Shown: piece after piece, positions 1 to 9,701 of the stretch
Layout of the letters: every line of letters starts with the position of its first letter
Position numbering within the stretch: the first letter of the stretch is position 1
Origin: Stenotrophomonas maltophilia
GTDB taxonomy: Bacteria > Pseudomonadota > Gammaproteobacteria > Xanthomonadales > Xanthomonadaceae
Assembly (NCBI RefSeq): GCF_039555535.1
Contig: NZ_CP154630.1
Location: 3,051,001-3,115,000 of the forward strand
Length of the DNA: 64,000 nt
Reading direction: 5' to 3'
Position numbers and translations under genes: made by a program
The notes under the pieces: model-generated
Database searches by the model: none
Seen by the model: the letters and a program-made list of their open reading frames with translations, nothing else
Told to the model about the DNA's origin: nothing

Positions 1-215
1 AGCGCATGGCCGACTGCTCGGCCAAGAACAAGGGCCTGAAGGGTGACGCCTACAAGACCGCGCAGAGTTCCTGCCTCAGTGGCCACGCCGCCGAAGCCAA
101 GCCGGCCAATGCGCAGCAGGAACGCATGCGCAAGTGCAACGCTGACGCGGGTGCCAAGAAGCTGGCCGGTGATGCGCGCAAGACCTTCATGAGCAGCTGC
201 CTGAAGGCCTCGTAG
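1..215 (+). CDS. psiF: PsiF repeat-containing protein, 5' end outside window
   Basis: Only the last 70 or so codons are present; the reading frame is open to the window edge. The visible part holds two copies of the PsiF repeat, one around CSAKNKGLKGDAYK and one around CNADAGAKKLAGDARK, each closed by a second Cys (SSCL). PsiF proteins are small secreted proteins first known as phosphate-starvation-inducible in E. coli; their biochemical role is unknown. The ATG at position 6 is in frame but falls inside the first repeat, so it is not taken as the start. The identification is firm at family level, the regulation is only by analogy. Confidence 0.8.
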   Translation, partial: RMADCSAKNKGLKGDAYKTAQSSCLSGHAAEAKPANAQQERMRKCNADAGAKKLAGDARKTFMSSCLKAS

Positions 216-240
216 CATCGCTCGTCCAGTTCAATCGAAT

Positions 241-279
241 GGGGTCAGAGCCCGTTGCGCAGCAACGGGATCCGACCCC
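241..279. repeat. Inverted repeat, GGGGTCAG family
   Basis: A long hairpin whose outer ends are GGGGTCAG and CNGACCCC and whose inner stem is CCCGTTGC/GCAACGGG around a three-base loop. The same ends with other inner stems occur at 5372, 26807 and 46220. It sits just after the psiF stop and could end transcription in either direction. Confidence 0.8.
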
Positions 280-290
280 GATAGATCGCA

Positions 291-324
291 GCCAACTGTC
301 AGAGGCGGGGCTGCAAGCCCCGCC
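291..324. repeat. Short hairpin with cruciform-family boundary motif
   Basis: The motif CCAACTGTCAGAGG is followed by the hairpin GGCGGGG/CCCCGCC (304-324). The same CTGTCAGAGG text borders the large cruciform elements at 5485 and, reversed, at 48511 and 38243. This may be a stripped-down relic of that family in which the core has been lost. Confidence 0.5.
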
Positions 325-335
325 GACAACACCCC

Positions 336-1223
336 TCACCCCAGCGCGCGCGCCTTCAGTTCGCCCTGCTCGTGCAGGGTCACGAAACGGCCTTTGTCAT
401 CGCGCCCCAGCTGCGCCAGTGCCACCTGCGGATCGTGGGTGAAAAACAGATGCACGTTGCGCGCCAGCTTGTCCTCAAGGAACTGCCGCTTCTCGTCGAT
501 CAACAGTTCGGCGTTGCGGTCGTAGCCCATGGTGATCGGTACGTGCACCCAGGAGCGGCCGGGAATCAGGTCGGCACAGAACACCACCCCGCCGTGCGCA
601 TCCTCGCCGGCGTGCGCATGGCCGACGATCTCGGCCAGCATCAACCCCGGCGTGTGACCATCGCTGTAGCTGAAGCGGACGCTGCGACCCAGTACCTTCG
701 AGTACTCGCCGTCCACCACTTCCAGGCGGCCACTGGCCTGCAGCAGGCCAGGCAGCTCCGGAATGAAGCTGGCGCGGTCGCGCGGATGCGGCTGCATGGC
801 GCGCTGCCAATGCTGCGCACCGACCACATAGGTCGCGTTGGGAAACAGCAGTTCCGGCTCACGCCCTTCGCTCCACGCCGCCAGCAGGCCACCGGCGTGA
901 TCAAAGTGCAGGTGGCTGAGCACCACCACGTCGATATCCTCGTGCTCGAAACCGGCCTCGCGCAGCGAATCGATCAGCACGTGCTGGCTTTCCTGCACAC
1001 CGTAACGCTCGCGCATGCGCGGATCGAAAAATGCGCCGATACCGGTTTCAAACAGCACTGTCTTGCCTTCCAGCGGGCTGGCAAGCAGCGCACGGCAGGC
1101 CAGCTCGATGCGATTGAGCTCGTCCGGTGCCGCCCATTTTTCCCACAACGCACGCGGCGCGTTGCCGAACATCGCGCCGCCATCGAGGCGTTGCGAGTTT
1201 CCACGAATAGACCAGAGTTTCAT
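336..1223 (-). CDS. MBL-fold metallohydrolase
   Basis: A 295-residue cytoplasmic protein with no signal peptide. It has the metallo-beta-lactamase metal motif HLHFDH (H104, H106, D108, H109), a later DGHTPG (H190), an ADLI aspartate (D218) and a THD histidine (H263), which together form a complete dinuclear metal site. Length and motif spacing fit the lactonase/glyoxalase-like branch of the fold, some members of which open acyl-homoserine lactones; the substrate here cannot be told from sequence. It is transcribed alone, downstream of the ggt terminator. Confidence 0.85.
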   Translation of the reverse strand: MKLWSIRGNSQRLDGGAMFGNAPRALWEKWAAPDELNRIELACRALLASPLEGKTVLFETGIGAFFDPRMRERYGVQESQHVLIDSLREAGFEHEDIDVVVLSHLHFDHAGGLLAAWSEGREPELLFPNATYVVGAQHWQRAMQPHPRDRASFIPELPGLLQASGRLEVVDGEYSKVLGRSVRFSYSDGHTPGLMLAEIVGHAHAGEDAHGGVVFCADLIPGRSWVHVPITMGYDRNAELLIDEKRQFLEDKLARNVHLFFTHDPQVALAQLGRDDKGRFVTLHEQGELKARALG

Positions 1224-1267
1224 GGGCTGATTATCGGCGCCGGCTCGTTAAATAATCGCTAGGAAGA

Positions 1268-1293
1268 AAACAGAAAACCCCGCCGTGGCGGGG
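1268..1293 (-). terminator. Terminator after ggt
   Basis: Read on the minus strand, a CCCCGCC/GGCGGGG stem with a two-base loop is followed by TTTTCTGTTTTC. This is a classical intrinsic terminator about 45 bp past the ggt stop codon. Confidence 0.75.
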
Positions 1294-1310
1294 CTTCAAG
1301 GTTTGCGTCC

Positions 1311-1332
1311 GCCGGGCATGGCCCGGCGCTAC
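1311..1332 (-). repeat. GTAG-headed REP palindrome
   Basis: On the minus strand it starts GTAGCGCCGGGCC and folds into a GCCGGG/CCCGGC stem. It belongs to the GTAG-headed REP type known from S. maltophilia (SMAG). Near-identical copies lie at 19232, 31847 and, as an inverted pair, at 40677-40745. Confidence 0.8.
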
Positions 1333-1339
1333 CGCCGCA

Positions 1340-3070
1340 TCAGCGGGCCGGCACGACCTGGGCGCTGCCGACCGGGTTGCGCGGGTCGCTGCCGCCGAAC
1401 AGTCTATTGGCCTTGCGGTCCCATTCCACGGTCTGCAGGTTGCCCCACACGTGGCTGGAACCGCGGCCGCCGGCGGCGACGTTGCCCGGCAGGTCGATCT
1501 TGTGGCCCATCGCCTGCAGCTGCTTCACCGTCGCCGCGTCGAACGCATCGTCCTCGGCTTCGATCAGGTCCGGCAGCCACTGGTGGTGGTAACGCGGCAG
1601 CGCGGCAACCTGCTGCGCATCCAGCCCGGCGTCGTAGCCGAGGATGCCCAGCAGCACCATGGTGATGATGCGACTGCCACCCGGGGTGCCCAGCACCACC
1701 ACCTTGTCGGCATTCTCCATGAAGGTCGGCGTCATCGAACTGAGCATGCGCTTGCCCGGCTTCGGTGCATTGGCCTCGTAGCCCATCACACCGAACGCAT
1801 TGGGCGTGCCCGGCTTCAGCGCGAAGTCGTCCATCTCGTTGTTCAGCAGCACGCCGGTGCCCTTCGGAATCAGCCCCGAGCCGTACAGCAGGTTGACGGT
1901 CTGGGTGGCGCCGACACGGTTGCCGTCGCGGTCGATGATCGAGAAGTGCGTGGTCTCGTCGTCTTCCAGCGGGGTCGGATTGCCCGACAGCAGGTCGCTG
2001 GGCGTAGCCTTCTCCGGATGGATGGTGGCGCGCAGGCCCTGTGCGTAATCCTTGCTGGTCAGCACCTTCTGCGGGATCTGCACGAAGTCCGGATCGCCGA
2101 GGAAGAAGGTGCGATCGCGGTAGGCACGGCGCATCGACTCCACCACAAGGTGGGTGCGGTGCGCCGGGTCCATCTTGTTGATGTCCCAGCCTTCCAGGAT
2201 CTGCAGCATGCTGGCCAGCGCGATGCCACCGGACGACGGCGGCGGCGCAGTGGTGATCTTCCAGCCGTTGTAGTTGAACACGATCGGCTCGCGCTGCTTC
2301 ACGCGGTAGCCGGCCAGCTCTTCAGCGGTCCACTTGCCGCCAGCCTGCTTCACCCCGGCCAGCAGCAGTTTTCCGGTCTGGCCCTTGTAGAAGCCATCAA
2401 AGCCACCCGCGGCCAGGCGCTCCAGCGTCTGCGCCAGTTCCGGCTGCTTGAACAGGTCACCGGTGGCGATCGGCTTGCCGTTGCGCAGGTAAACCTCGCG
2501 CGTGCCGGGATAGCGCTCCATCACCTCACGACGCGAGGCATAGCCCTTGGCCATGCGGTCGTACACCGGGAAACCTTCGCGCGCGATGCGGATGGCTGGC
2601 TGCAGCGAGGCCGACAGCGGCAGCTTGCCATGCTTGGCCGACAATTCGACCAGCGCTGCAGGCAGGCCCGGAATACCGGCCGACCAGGCACCGTTGACCG
2701 AGCGGTCACGGTCGAGGTTGCCCTGCTTGTCGAGGAAGGCCTGCGGCGTTGCAGCGGCCGGCGCGGTCTCGCGCGCGTCCAGCATCACGTCCTTGCCGGT
2801 GGCCGCGTCATGCAGCAGGAAGAAGCCGCCACCGCCCAGGCCGGAGCTGATCGGCTCGACCACCGCCAGCGTGGACGACACTGCCACCGCGGCGTCGAAG
2901 GCGTTGCCGCCCTGCGCCAGAATGTCGATGCCGGCCTGCGTCGCCAGCGCGTGCCCACTGGCAATGGCCGCGCCATCGGGGCGCTCGGCACGGGCCGGGC
3001 TGTCGGCCCAGGCAATCGGGCTCAGCAGCAGGCCGAGCAGCAACAGGGGGCGGACGATCAGCGTCTTCAT
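1340..3070 (-). CDS. ggt: Gamma-glutamyltranspeptidase
   Basis: A 576-residue periplasmic enzyme that transfers or hydrolyses the gamma-glutamyl group of glutathione. The ATG at 3070 is chosen because it gives a clean signal peptide (MKTLIVRPLLLLGLLL, cleavage near AWADS); the frame stays open further upstream, but that stretch is inside the ferredoxin gene. The nucleophile that begins the small subunit is the first Thr of TTHFS (T373). R100 in DARETAP binds the substrate carboxylate, and PPPSSGG and GTPGGSR are family signatures. The start overlaps the ferredoxin stop by four bases (ATGA), implying translational coupling. Confidence 0.93.
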   Translation of the reverse strand: MKTLIVRPLLLLGLLLSPIAWADSPARAERPDGAAIASGHALATQAGIDILAQGGNAFDAAVAVSSTLAVVEPISSGLGGGGFFLLHDAATGKDVMLDARETAPAAATPQAFLDKQGNLDRDRSVNGAWSAGIPGLPAALVELSAKHGKLPLSASLQPAIRIAREGFPVYDRMAKGYASRREVMERYPGTREVYLRNGKPIATGDLFKQPELAQTLERLAAGGFDGFYKGQTGKLLLAGVKQAGGKWTAEELAGYRVKQREPIVFNYNGWKITTAPPPSSGGIALASMLQILEGWDINKMDPAHRTHLVVESMRRAYRDRTFFLGDPDFVQIPQKVLTSKDYAQGLRATIHPEKATPSDLLSGNPTPLEDDETTHFSIIDRDGNRVGATQTVNLLYGSGLIPKGTGVLLNNEMDDFALKPGTPNAFGVMGYEANAPKPGKRMLSSMTPTFMENADKVVVLGTPGGSRIITMVLLGILGYDAGLDAQQVAALPRYHHQWLPDLIEAEDDAFDAATVKQLQAMGHKIDLPGNVAAGGRGSSHVWGNLQTVEWDRKANRLFGGSDPRNPVGSAQVVPAR

Positions 3071-3348
3071 TCGGATGGGGGCTCCGCATAGAGTTCGGGG
3101 TGATCGTGCTGCAGCTGGCGCAGCTTGGCCAGCAGCTGGTCTTCCGTTTCCACGATCTCCGGGTCCGGATCGATGCACTCGACCGGGCAGACGACCACGC
3201 ACTGTGGCTCGTCGAAATGACCCACGCATTCGGTGCAGCGCGCAGGGTCGATCACGTAGATGGTTTCACCCATCGCAATGGCCTGGTTCGGGCAGGCCGG
3301 CTCGCATACGTCGCAGTTGACGCAGAGCTCGTTGATTTTCAGCGACAC
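3067..3348 (-). CDS. YfhL-type 2[4Fe-4S] ferredoxin
   Basis: 93 residues with two cluster motifs: C9, C12, C15, C19, and C38, C41, C50, C54. The wide C41-to-C50 spacing and the extra C58 mark the YfhL/Allochromatium-type ferredoxins rather than the clostridial type. The C-terminal 30 residues are an acidic helix (EDQLLAKLRQLQ). It is a soluble low-potential electron carrier whose partner is not visible here. It overlaps ggt by four bases and follows coaD and a lipoprotein gene on the same strand. Confidence 0.9.
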   Translation of the reverse strand: MSLKINELCVNCDVCEPACPNQAIAMGETIYVIDPARCTECVGHFDEPQCVVVCPVECIDPDPEIVETEDQLLAKLRQLQHDHPELYAEPPSE

Positions 3349-3480
3349 GGCGATACTCCTCGCCCGCGCCCTGGGACAAAGGACCGGCCAGCGCGGGCGC
3401 GCGGGCCGGTCAGGTCATCAGCGACGCCCCTGCGGAGCGCCGCCCGGGCCATGCCGGAACATGGCCGCCATGGCTCGGTA

Positions 3481-3972
3481 TTACTTGGCTTCGACGAAAA
3501 TGTACTCGGCACCGGTCGGCTGGATGGCAGCCTGCACGCGGGCGTTGTCGGCCGACTGGCCGATGAAGACGACGCGCACGCCCTTCATCGAATCCGGCGA
3601 CACGTCCTTGAACACGGCCTGGATCATGTCAGCCATCTTGCCCGAGGCCGACGAACCGAAGGCCAGCATGTTGCCCGGCTGCACGCCACGGGCCACGGCC
3701 TGGGTCGCGCTCTCGGTCTGGCGCTCGTACTTGGCCTGGAAGTCCGGGTCCGATTCCGGGGAGAGGTAGTACAGGAACGGGCTGTTGGTGATGTTGCCCA
3801 TGTTCTGGATGGCCACTTCCTGCAGGTACTTCTTCCAGCCTGCATCGTCATCCTTGGCCGGGGCGACCAGGGCCTGCTTGGCCTCGTCGACCGGTGCGGC
3901 CTCTTCCTTCTTGCAGGCGGTGAAGGCCAGGGCCAATGAAGCGATCAGCATCGCGCGCATGGTGGTGTTCAT
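3481..3972 (-). CDS. Putative lipoprotein, unknown function
   Basis: 163 residues. The N-terminus (MNTTMRAMLIASLALAFTAC) is a signal peptide ending in a plausible lipobox with Cys 20, followed by charged residues (KKEEAAPVDEAK). The remainder is soluble mixed alpha/beta and ends in a compact segment with VRVVFIGQSADNARV and GAEYIFVEAK. I recognise no named family. It lies between coaD and the ferredoxin on the same strand with 60-130 bp gaps. Confidence 0.7.
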   Translation of the reverse strand: MNTTMRAMLIASLALAFTACKKEEAAPVDEAKQALVAPAKDDDAGWKKYLQEVAIQNMGNITNSPFLYYLSPESDPDFQAKYERQTESATQAVARGVQPGNMLAFGSSASGKMADMIQAVFKDVSPDSMKGVRVVFIGQSADNARVQAAIQPTGAEYIFVEAK

Positions 3973-4032
3973 GGGTTTCCTCCCGGAATGGTGCGTGGTG
4001 TTGTACGTAATGGGGTGCGGGTACAGCAGGGC

Positions 4033-5147
<1,115 letters not shown>

Positions 5148-5371
5148 AGGCGCCCCCGGCGAGGTTCATTCGAGAATTTCAGCATGAGCGGGATTGTAGT
5201 CGTCCGGGCGGCGCCCGGGGACGCGCCAACGCATGCGCGCTGTCGCTCCCACGCTTCGCTGCGCGAAACGCGGGCCCCACTTACCAGCTTCCACACCCCC
5301 GCCGCTTCGCGGCCGCCCCCTGACTCAGGGGGCTCCACCCCAGACGCGATCCAATGCTCGACATACAGGCA

Positions 5372-5410
5372 GGGTCAGATCCGTTTTCCTGCGGAAAACG
5401 GATCTGACCC
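5372..5410. repeat. Inverted repeat, GGGGTCAG family
   Basis: A perfect 18-bp stem (GGGTCAGATCCGTTTTCC and its complement) around TGC. The ends match the copies at 241, 26807 and 46220 while the inner stem differs. Confidence 0.85.
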
Positions 5411-5436
5411 CAGTTTTATTTCGATATCTGACAGAT

Positions 5437-5460
5437 GTGTCGACCAAGGTCGACACCTAC
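5437..5460 (-). repeat. GTAG-headed REP palindrome (GTCGACC type)
   Basis: On the minus strand GTAGGTGTCGACC folds with GGTCGACAC. The same type recurs at 48742, and variants built on GCCAACC occur at 7865, 7904 and 11835. Confidence 0.75.
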
Positions 5461-5484
5461 CAACAGCCGCGTGAACCTGTCAGA

Positions 5485-5747
5485 GGCGGGGCGGTGTGGG
5501 TTGGCAGGACCGTTGGCGCCATGGGCCCGAGGCATGCCTCGGGCGGGTTGGGCAGGACGCCCAACCCCGGTCTTGCTGAGTGCGCAGGACAGCGCACACG
5601 AGCAAGGCGCCATCGAGCCCCCATGGGTGAGGGCGCTTTGCTTGCGAAGCACCGCTTCGCAAGCGCCCGAACGCACAGCCGCCAGCGGCTGGGCCGGCCC
5701 CCGGAGGGGGGTTTACGGCGTGTCCTGCCCACCCACACCGCCCCGCC
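5485..5747 (-). repeat. Cruciform element, copy A (long form)
   Basis: The 26-bp arms (5485-5510 and 5722-5747) pair with a single T/G mismatch. The core is reversed relative to the copy at 48511: it starts CCGTTGGCGCCATGGG and ends GGGTTTACGGCGTG. Between the two halves lie about 150 nt that closely match the insert in copy E at 38453 (shared text includes GCGCAGGACAGCGCA and GCCATCGAGC) plus an extra 75-nt stretch with the hairpin CTTGCGAAG/CTTCGCAAG. The flank CCTGTCAGAGG is the family boundary. Confidence 0.8.
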
Positions 5748-5763
5748 ATCCCACGGATAGCCC

Positions 5764-5812
5764 GCTGTTGCTGTTGCATCGGCCTCTGCAGGTGCAGGGC
5801 TGCAAGCCCTGC
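5764..5812. repeat. CTGTTG run and GCAGGGC hairpin next to cruciform A
   Basis: GCTGTTGCTGTTGC (5764-5777) is followed by the hairpin GCAGGGCTGCAAGCCCTGC (5794-5812). The same pair of features adjoins the copies at 48511 and 48804 on the same side of the core, so it looks like part of a larger composite repeat. Confidence 0.65.
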
Positions 5813-5902
5813 CCGACCAACCCCTTGATTTCGGGACAATCAGCCATACCCCTTGGCGAGGCCGCACGCGCTGGCGCGGCATTGCACATGGAGCCTTAAT
5901 CG

Positions 5903-7795
5903 ATGACCGAGACCACCCAGACCGAAACCCTTGGCTTCCAGACCGAAGTCAAGCAGCTGCTGCAGCTGATGATCCACTCGCTGTACTCCAACAAGGAGAT
6001 CTTCCTGCGCGAGCTGGTCTCCAACGCCGCCGATGCCGCCGACAAGCTGCGCTTCGAGGCCCTGACCCAGCCTGCCCTGCTGGAAGGCGACAGCGAGCTG
6101 CGCGTGCGCGTCAGCTTCGACGCCGCCGCCCATACCATCACCATCGAAGACAACGGCATCGGCATGAGCCGCGCCGAAGCCATCGCCCACCTGGGCACGA
6201 TTGCAAAATCCGGCACCGGTGACTTCCTGCGCCAGCTGTCCGGCGACCAGAAGAAGGATTCGCAGCTGATCGGCCAGTTCGGCGTCGGCTTCTACAGCGC
6301 CTTCATCGTCGCCGACGAAGTGGAAGTGACCTCGCGCCGTGCCGGCCTGGCTGCAGGCGAAGGCGTGCGCTGGACCTCGCGTGGCGAAGGCGATTTCGAA
6401 GTGGCCACCGTCGACAAGGCCGAGCGCGGCACCCGCATCGTGCTGCACCTGAAGGACGGCGAGCACGACTTCGCCGATGGCTGGCGCCTGCGCAGCATCC
6501 TGAAGAAGTACTCGGACCATATCGGCCTGCCGATCCAGATGCCGAAGGAAGGCGGCGAAGAAGGCGCCGCCATCGAGTGGGAGACCGTCAACCGCGCCAG
6601 CGCGCTGTGGACCCGCCCGCGCACCGAGATCAGCGACGCCGAGTACAACGAGTTCTACAAGCACGTGGCGCACGACCACAGCGACCCGCTGGCGTGGAGC
6701 CACAACAAGGTCGAAGGCAAGCTGGAGTACACCTCGCTGCTGTACGTGCCCGGCCGCGCGCCGTTCGACCTGTACCACCGTGACGCGCCGAAGGGGCTGA
6801 AGCTGTACGTGCAGCGCGTGTTCGTGATGGACCAGGCCGAGCAGTTCCTGCCGCTGTACCTGCGCTTCATCAAGGGCGTGGTCGATTCCAACGACCTGTC
6901 GCTGAACGTCTCGCGCGAGATCCTGCAGTCCGGTCCGGTCATCGACTCGATGAAGGCCGCGCTGACCAAGCGCTCGCTGGACATGCTGGAGAAGCTGGCC
7001 ACCGACAAGCCTGAGCAGTACGCCACGTTCTGGAAGGAATTCGGCCAGGTGCTGAAGGAAGGCCCGGCCGAGGACTACAACAACCGCGAGAAGGTGGCCG
7101 GGCTGCTGCGCTTCGCCTCCACCCGTGGCGACGCCGATGCGCAGGCCGTGTCGCTGGCCGATTACATCGGCCGCATGGCCGAAGGCCAGGACAAGATCTA
7201 TTACCTGACCGGTGAGAGCTACAGCCAGGTGCGCAACAGCCCGCACCTGGAAGTGTTCCGCAAGAAGGGCGTGGAAGTGCTGCTGCTGACCGACCGCATC
7301 GACGAGTGGCTGATGGGCTACCTGACCGATTTCGACGGCAAGGGCTTCGTCGACATCGCCCGCGGCGACCTCGACCTGGGCGCGCTGGAAAGCGAGGCCG
7401 ACAAGCAGGAACAGGAAGCGGCCGCCAAGGACAAGCAGGGCCTGGTCGAGCGCCTGAAGACGGTGCTGGGCGACGACGTGGCCGAGGTGCGCGCGTCGCA
7501 CCGCCTGACCGATTCGCCGGCGGTGCTGGCCATCGGCGAACAGGACCTGGGGCTGCAGATGCGCCAGATCCTGGAAGCCAGCGGGCAGAAGGTGCCCGAA
7601 AGCAAGCCGGTGCTGGAGATCAACCCGGGTCACCCGCTGATCGCCAAGCTGGACGCCGAAGGCGATGGCGCACGTTTCGACGACCTCGGCCGGGTGCTGT
7701 TCGACCAGGCCGCACTGGCCGCCGGTGACAGCCTGAAGGACCCGGGCGCGTACGTGGCACGCCTGAACAAGCTGCTGCTGGAGCTGTCGGCCTGA
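5903..7795 (+). CDS. htpG: Molecular chaperone HtpG (bacterial Hsp90)
   Basis: 630 residues, usual length. The N-terminal GHKL ATPase domain has the catalytic Glu and Mg-binding Asn in [11 protein letters not shown] (E37, N41), then EDNGIGM and GQFGVGFYS. The middle domain carries the SRE(I)LQ motif that contributes the catalytic Arg, and the C-terminal dimerisation domain is complete. It is an ATP-driven cytosolic dimer for folding and stabilising client proteins. The gene stands alone, with repeats on both sides. I see no clear heat-shock promoter in the short stretch before the ATG. Confidence 0.97.
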   Translation: MTETTQTETLGFQTEVKQLLQLMIHSLYSNKEIFLRELVSNAADAADKLRFEALTQPALLEGDSELRVRVSFDAAAHTITIEDNGIGMSRAEAIAHLGTIAKSGTGDFLRQLSGDQKKDSQLIGQFGVGFYSAFIVADEVEVTSRRAGLAAGEGVRWTSRGEGDFEVATVDKAERGTRIVLHLKDGEHDFADGWRLRSILKKYSDHIGLPIQMPKEGGEEGAAIEWETVNRASALWTRPRTEISDAEYNEFYKHVAHDHSDPLAWSHNKVEGKLEYTSLLYVPGRAPFDLYHRDAPKGLKLYVQRVFVMDQAEQFLPLYLRFIKGVVDSNDLSLNVSREILQSGPVIDSMKAALTKRSLDMLEKLATDKPEQYATFWKEFGQVLKEGPAEDYNNREKVAGLLRFASTRGDADAQAVSLADYIGRMAEGQDKIYYLTGESYSQVRNSPHLEVFRKKGVEVLLLTDRIDEWLMGYLTDFDGKGFVDIARGDLDLGALESEADKQEQEAAAKDKQGLVERLKTVLGDDVAEVRASHRLTDSPAVLAIGEQDLGLQMRQILEASGQKVPESKPVLEINPGHPLIAKLDAEGDGARFDDLGRVLFDQAALAAGDSLKDPGAYVARLNKLLLELSA

Positions 7796-7832
7796 TCGGC
7801 AGGGTGGAGGTCAACCTTGGTGACGCGCTTTT

Positions 7833-7927
7833 GTAGAGTCGAGCCATGCTCGACTGCTCCATGAGTGCCAACCAAGGTTGGCACCTACCGAGGCGGGTCG
7901 GGCGTGCCAACCAAGGTTGGCACCTGC
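7833..7927. repeat. Three GTAG-type palindromes
   Basis: One GTAGAGTCGAGCCATGCTCGAC hairpin-type unit at 7833-7854 is followed by two direct copies of GTGCCAACCAAGGTTGGCAC at 7865 and 7904. Each of the latter is closed by CCTACC or CCTGCC and separated by GAGGCGGGT. They fill the htpG to 7941 gap and may protect the 3' end of the htpG mRNA. Confidence 0.75.
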
Positions 7928-7940
7928 CGAGGCGGGTTGC

Positions 7941-8240
7941 TCAGGCCTGGCGATCCAGCAGTGAGCCCAGCATCTGGTCCTGCCGCCGGATCACTGCGGC
8001 GTTGGCAGCGAAAGCCACCACTTCGGCCTTGGCCGCCAGCAGATCACCCAGTGGCGCGCCCGGATCGGAGCCGGTGGTGGCCACCGCCGTCTCCACTCCG
8101 CCCTGCTCCACCGCACTGCGCTGCAGTTGCAGGCGCTCGGCATCCGGGGTCGCCAGATTGGCCACGTTGTGCGCGGCCACCTGAACACCCTGCTGGGCCG
8201 CGCGCATGCCGCTGAGTGCCGTTCCCATCACATTGTTCAT
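7941..8240 (-). CDS. Small flagellar-rod-like protein
   Basis: Only 99 residues. The N-terminus (ALSGMRAAQQGVQVAAHNVANLATPD) is the conserved N-terminal helix of flagellar rod/hook proteins FlgB, FlgC and FlgG. The C-terminus (DLLAAKAEVVAFAANAAVIRRQDQMLGSLLD) resembles their C-terminal helix. The folded domain normally between them is almost absent. There are no flagellar genes nearby. It could form a coiled coil and join a rod-like assembly, or it may be an evolutionary remnant that is still translated. Family assignment is fairly sure; role unknown. Confidence 0.7.
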   Translation of the reverse strand: MNNVMGTALSGMRAAQQGVQVAAHNVANLATPDAERLQLQRSAVEQGGVETAVATTGSDPGAPLGDLLAAKAEVVAFAANAAVIRRQDQMLGSLLDRQA

Positions 8241-8369
8241 GGCGGTCTCCGGGCCGCACTGCGCAGCCCTCCGGACCGGTTAACGGCCGGCGGGCCGCGA
8301 CCTTGAGTCCACATCGGCCGGACAGGCCCGAGTGGTAGCATATCCATCTGATTTCAGCGCCTTTTGCCA

Positions 8370-9671
8370 ATGCTCAGTTTTTTCCGCCGCAAGAAGCCCC
8401 AGGATGCCCCCGCAACGGAGGCACCCAAGACCCAGCACTACTCGGCTGAAGAGCTGGCGGCGGCGTTCCCGTCGGCCGCACCGGTCGAGGACAAAGAACC
8501 AGCACCTGTAGTCGTACCGGTCGAGCCTGCGCCGGTCGAGCCGGCCCCAGCAGCCGTCGCTCCAGTTGCTGTCGAGCCCACTCCGGTGATTCAGGCTCCA
8601 GCCACTCCGGTTCCGGCAGCTCCGATGGTGATCGACGTCGCTCCCATCGCACCCGCGGCCATCGAACCGGCACCGGCGCCTGAATCCACTCCGGCACCGG
8701 CCGCCGACGACCTGCCAGCCGCCGCTTCGGTCGACGCCGTTCCGGCGCCGGCCGGTAAGCCCGGCTGGCGCGAACGCCTGCGCAACAGCGTCATCGCACG
8801 CAGCTTCGGCGGCCTGTTCTCGCGCAACCCCAAGCTCGACGACGACCTGCTGGACGAGCTGGAAACCGCACTGATCACCGCCGACGTCGGCGTGGGCGCC
8901 ACCACCGACCTGGTCGAAGGCCTGCGCAAGCGCATGAAGTCGCGCGAGTTCGCTGATGCCAATGCGCTGCTGGCCGCGCTGCGCGCCGAGCTGATCGCGA
9001 TCCTGCAGCCGGTGGCCAAGCCGCTGGTGATCGACCGCAACGCCAAGCCGTTCGTGGTGCTCACCGTCGGCGTCAACGGCGTCGGCAAGACCACCACCAT
9101 CGGCAAGCTGGCCAAGCGCTTCAAGGATGACGGCCACAGCCTGATGCTGGCCGCCGGCGACACCTTCCGTGCCGCTGCCGTGGCCCAGCTGCAGGCCTGG
9201 GGCGAGCGCAACGGCGTGGCCGTGGTCGCCCAGGGGCAGAACGCCGATGCCGCTTCGGTGGCATTCGACGCACTGCAGGCCGGCAAGGCCCGCGGCACCT
9301 CGGTGCTGATCGCCGATACCGCCGGCCGCCTGCACACCCAGTCCGGTCTGATGAACGAGCTGGGCAAGATCCGCCGCGTGCTCGGCAAGATCGATCCCAC
9401 CGCCCCGCACGAAGTGCTGATGGTGATCGACGGCACCACCGGCCAGAACGCGCTGTCGCAGCTGCGCCAGTTCAATGCTGCGGTGAACGTGACCGGCCTG
9501 GTGGTGACCAAGCTGGACGGCACTGCCAAGGGCGGCGTGGTGTTCGCGCTGGCCCGCGAGTTCGGCATTCCGATCCGCTTTGCCGGCATCGGCGAGCGCC
9601 CGGAAGACCTGCGCGTGTTCGATCCGGAAGCCTTCGTCGACGCCCTGCTGCCTGAAGCTTTGGGCGCCTGA
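8370..9671 (+). CDS. ftsY: Signal recognition particle receptor FtsY
   Basis: 433 residues. The ATG at 8370 is preferred over an in-frame TTG six bases upstream. Residues 20-130 form a long Pro/Ala/Val/Glu-rich acidic linker (the A region). An N domain (about 135-215) follows, then the G domain with P-loop GVNGVGKTT (234-242), DTFRAAA, DTAGR and TKLDG. The GTPase docks ribosome-SRP complexes at the membrane translocon. The A region is dominated by PAP and VEP repeats, which are poorly conserved between species. Confidence 0.96.
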   Translation: MLSFFRRKKPQDAPATEAPKTQHYSAEELAAAFPSAAPVEDKEPAPVVVPVEPAPVEPAPAAVAPVAVEPTPVIQAPATPVPAAPMVIDVAPIAPAAIEPAPAPESTPAPAADDLPAAASVDAVPAPAGKPGWRERLRNSVIARSFGGLFSRNPKLDDDLLDELETALITADVGVGATTDLVEGLRKRMKSREFADANALLAALRAELIAILQPVAKPLVIDRNAKPFVVLTVGVNGVGKTTTIGKLAKRFKDDGHSLMLAAGDTFRAAAVAQLQAWGERNGVAVVAQGQNADAASVAFDALQAGKARGTSVLIADTAGRLHTQSGLMNELGKIRRVLGKIDPTAPHEVLMVIDGTTGQNALSQLRQFNAAVNVTGLVVTKLDGTAKGGVVFALAREFGIPIRFAGIGERPEDLRVFDPEAFVDALLPEALGA

Positions 9672-9701
9672 TACACCGTGCAGCCACCGCACTCTGGTGC
9701 G

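Larger units (their letters stand above)
5148..5902. other. Gene-free stretch between rsmD and htpG
   Basis: No credible gene on either strand. The frames that stay open here are short, mutually overlapping and built on repeats. The content is a GGGGTCAG-type hairpin, a GTAG-headed palindrome, the 263-bp long-form cruciform element and a CTGTTG run plus hairpin. The htpG promoter and leader must lie in the last 90 bases; the first 220 bases show nothing distinctive. Confidence 0.7.

Noticed and set aside
5416..5899. Small proteins in the rsmD-htpG gap
   Set aside because: Several overlapping frames in both strands are made of palindromic repeats, so their long open reading is a by-product of repeat composition.
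5840..7633. A 597-codon minus-strand frame opposite htpG
   Set aside because: Shadow of HtpG codon usage; no motif or ribosome site.
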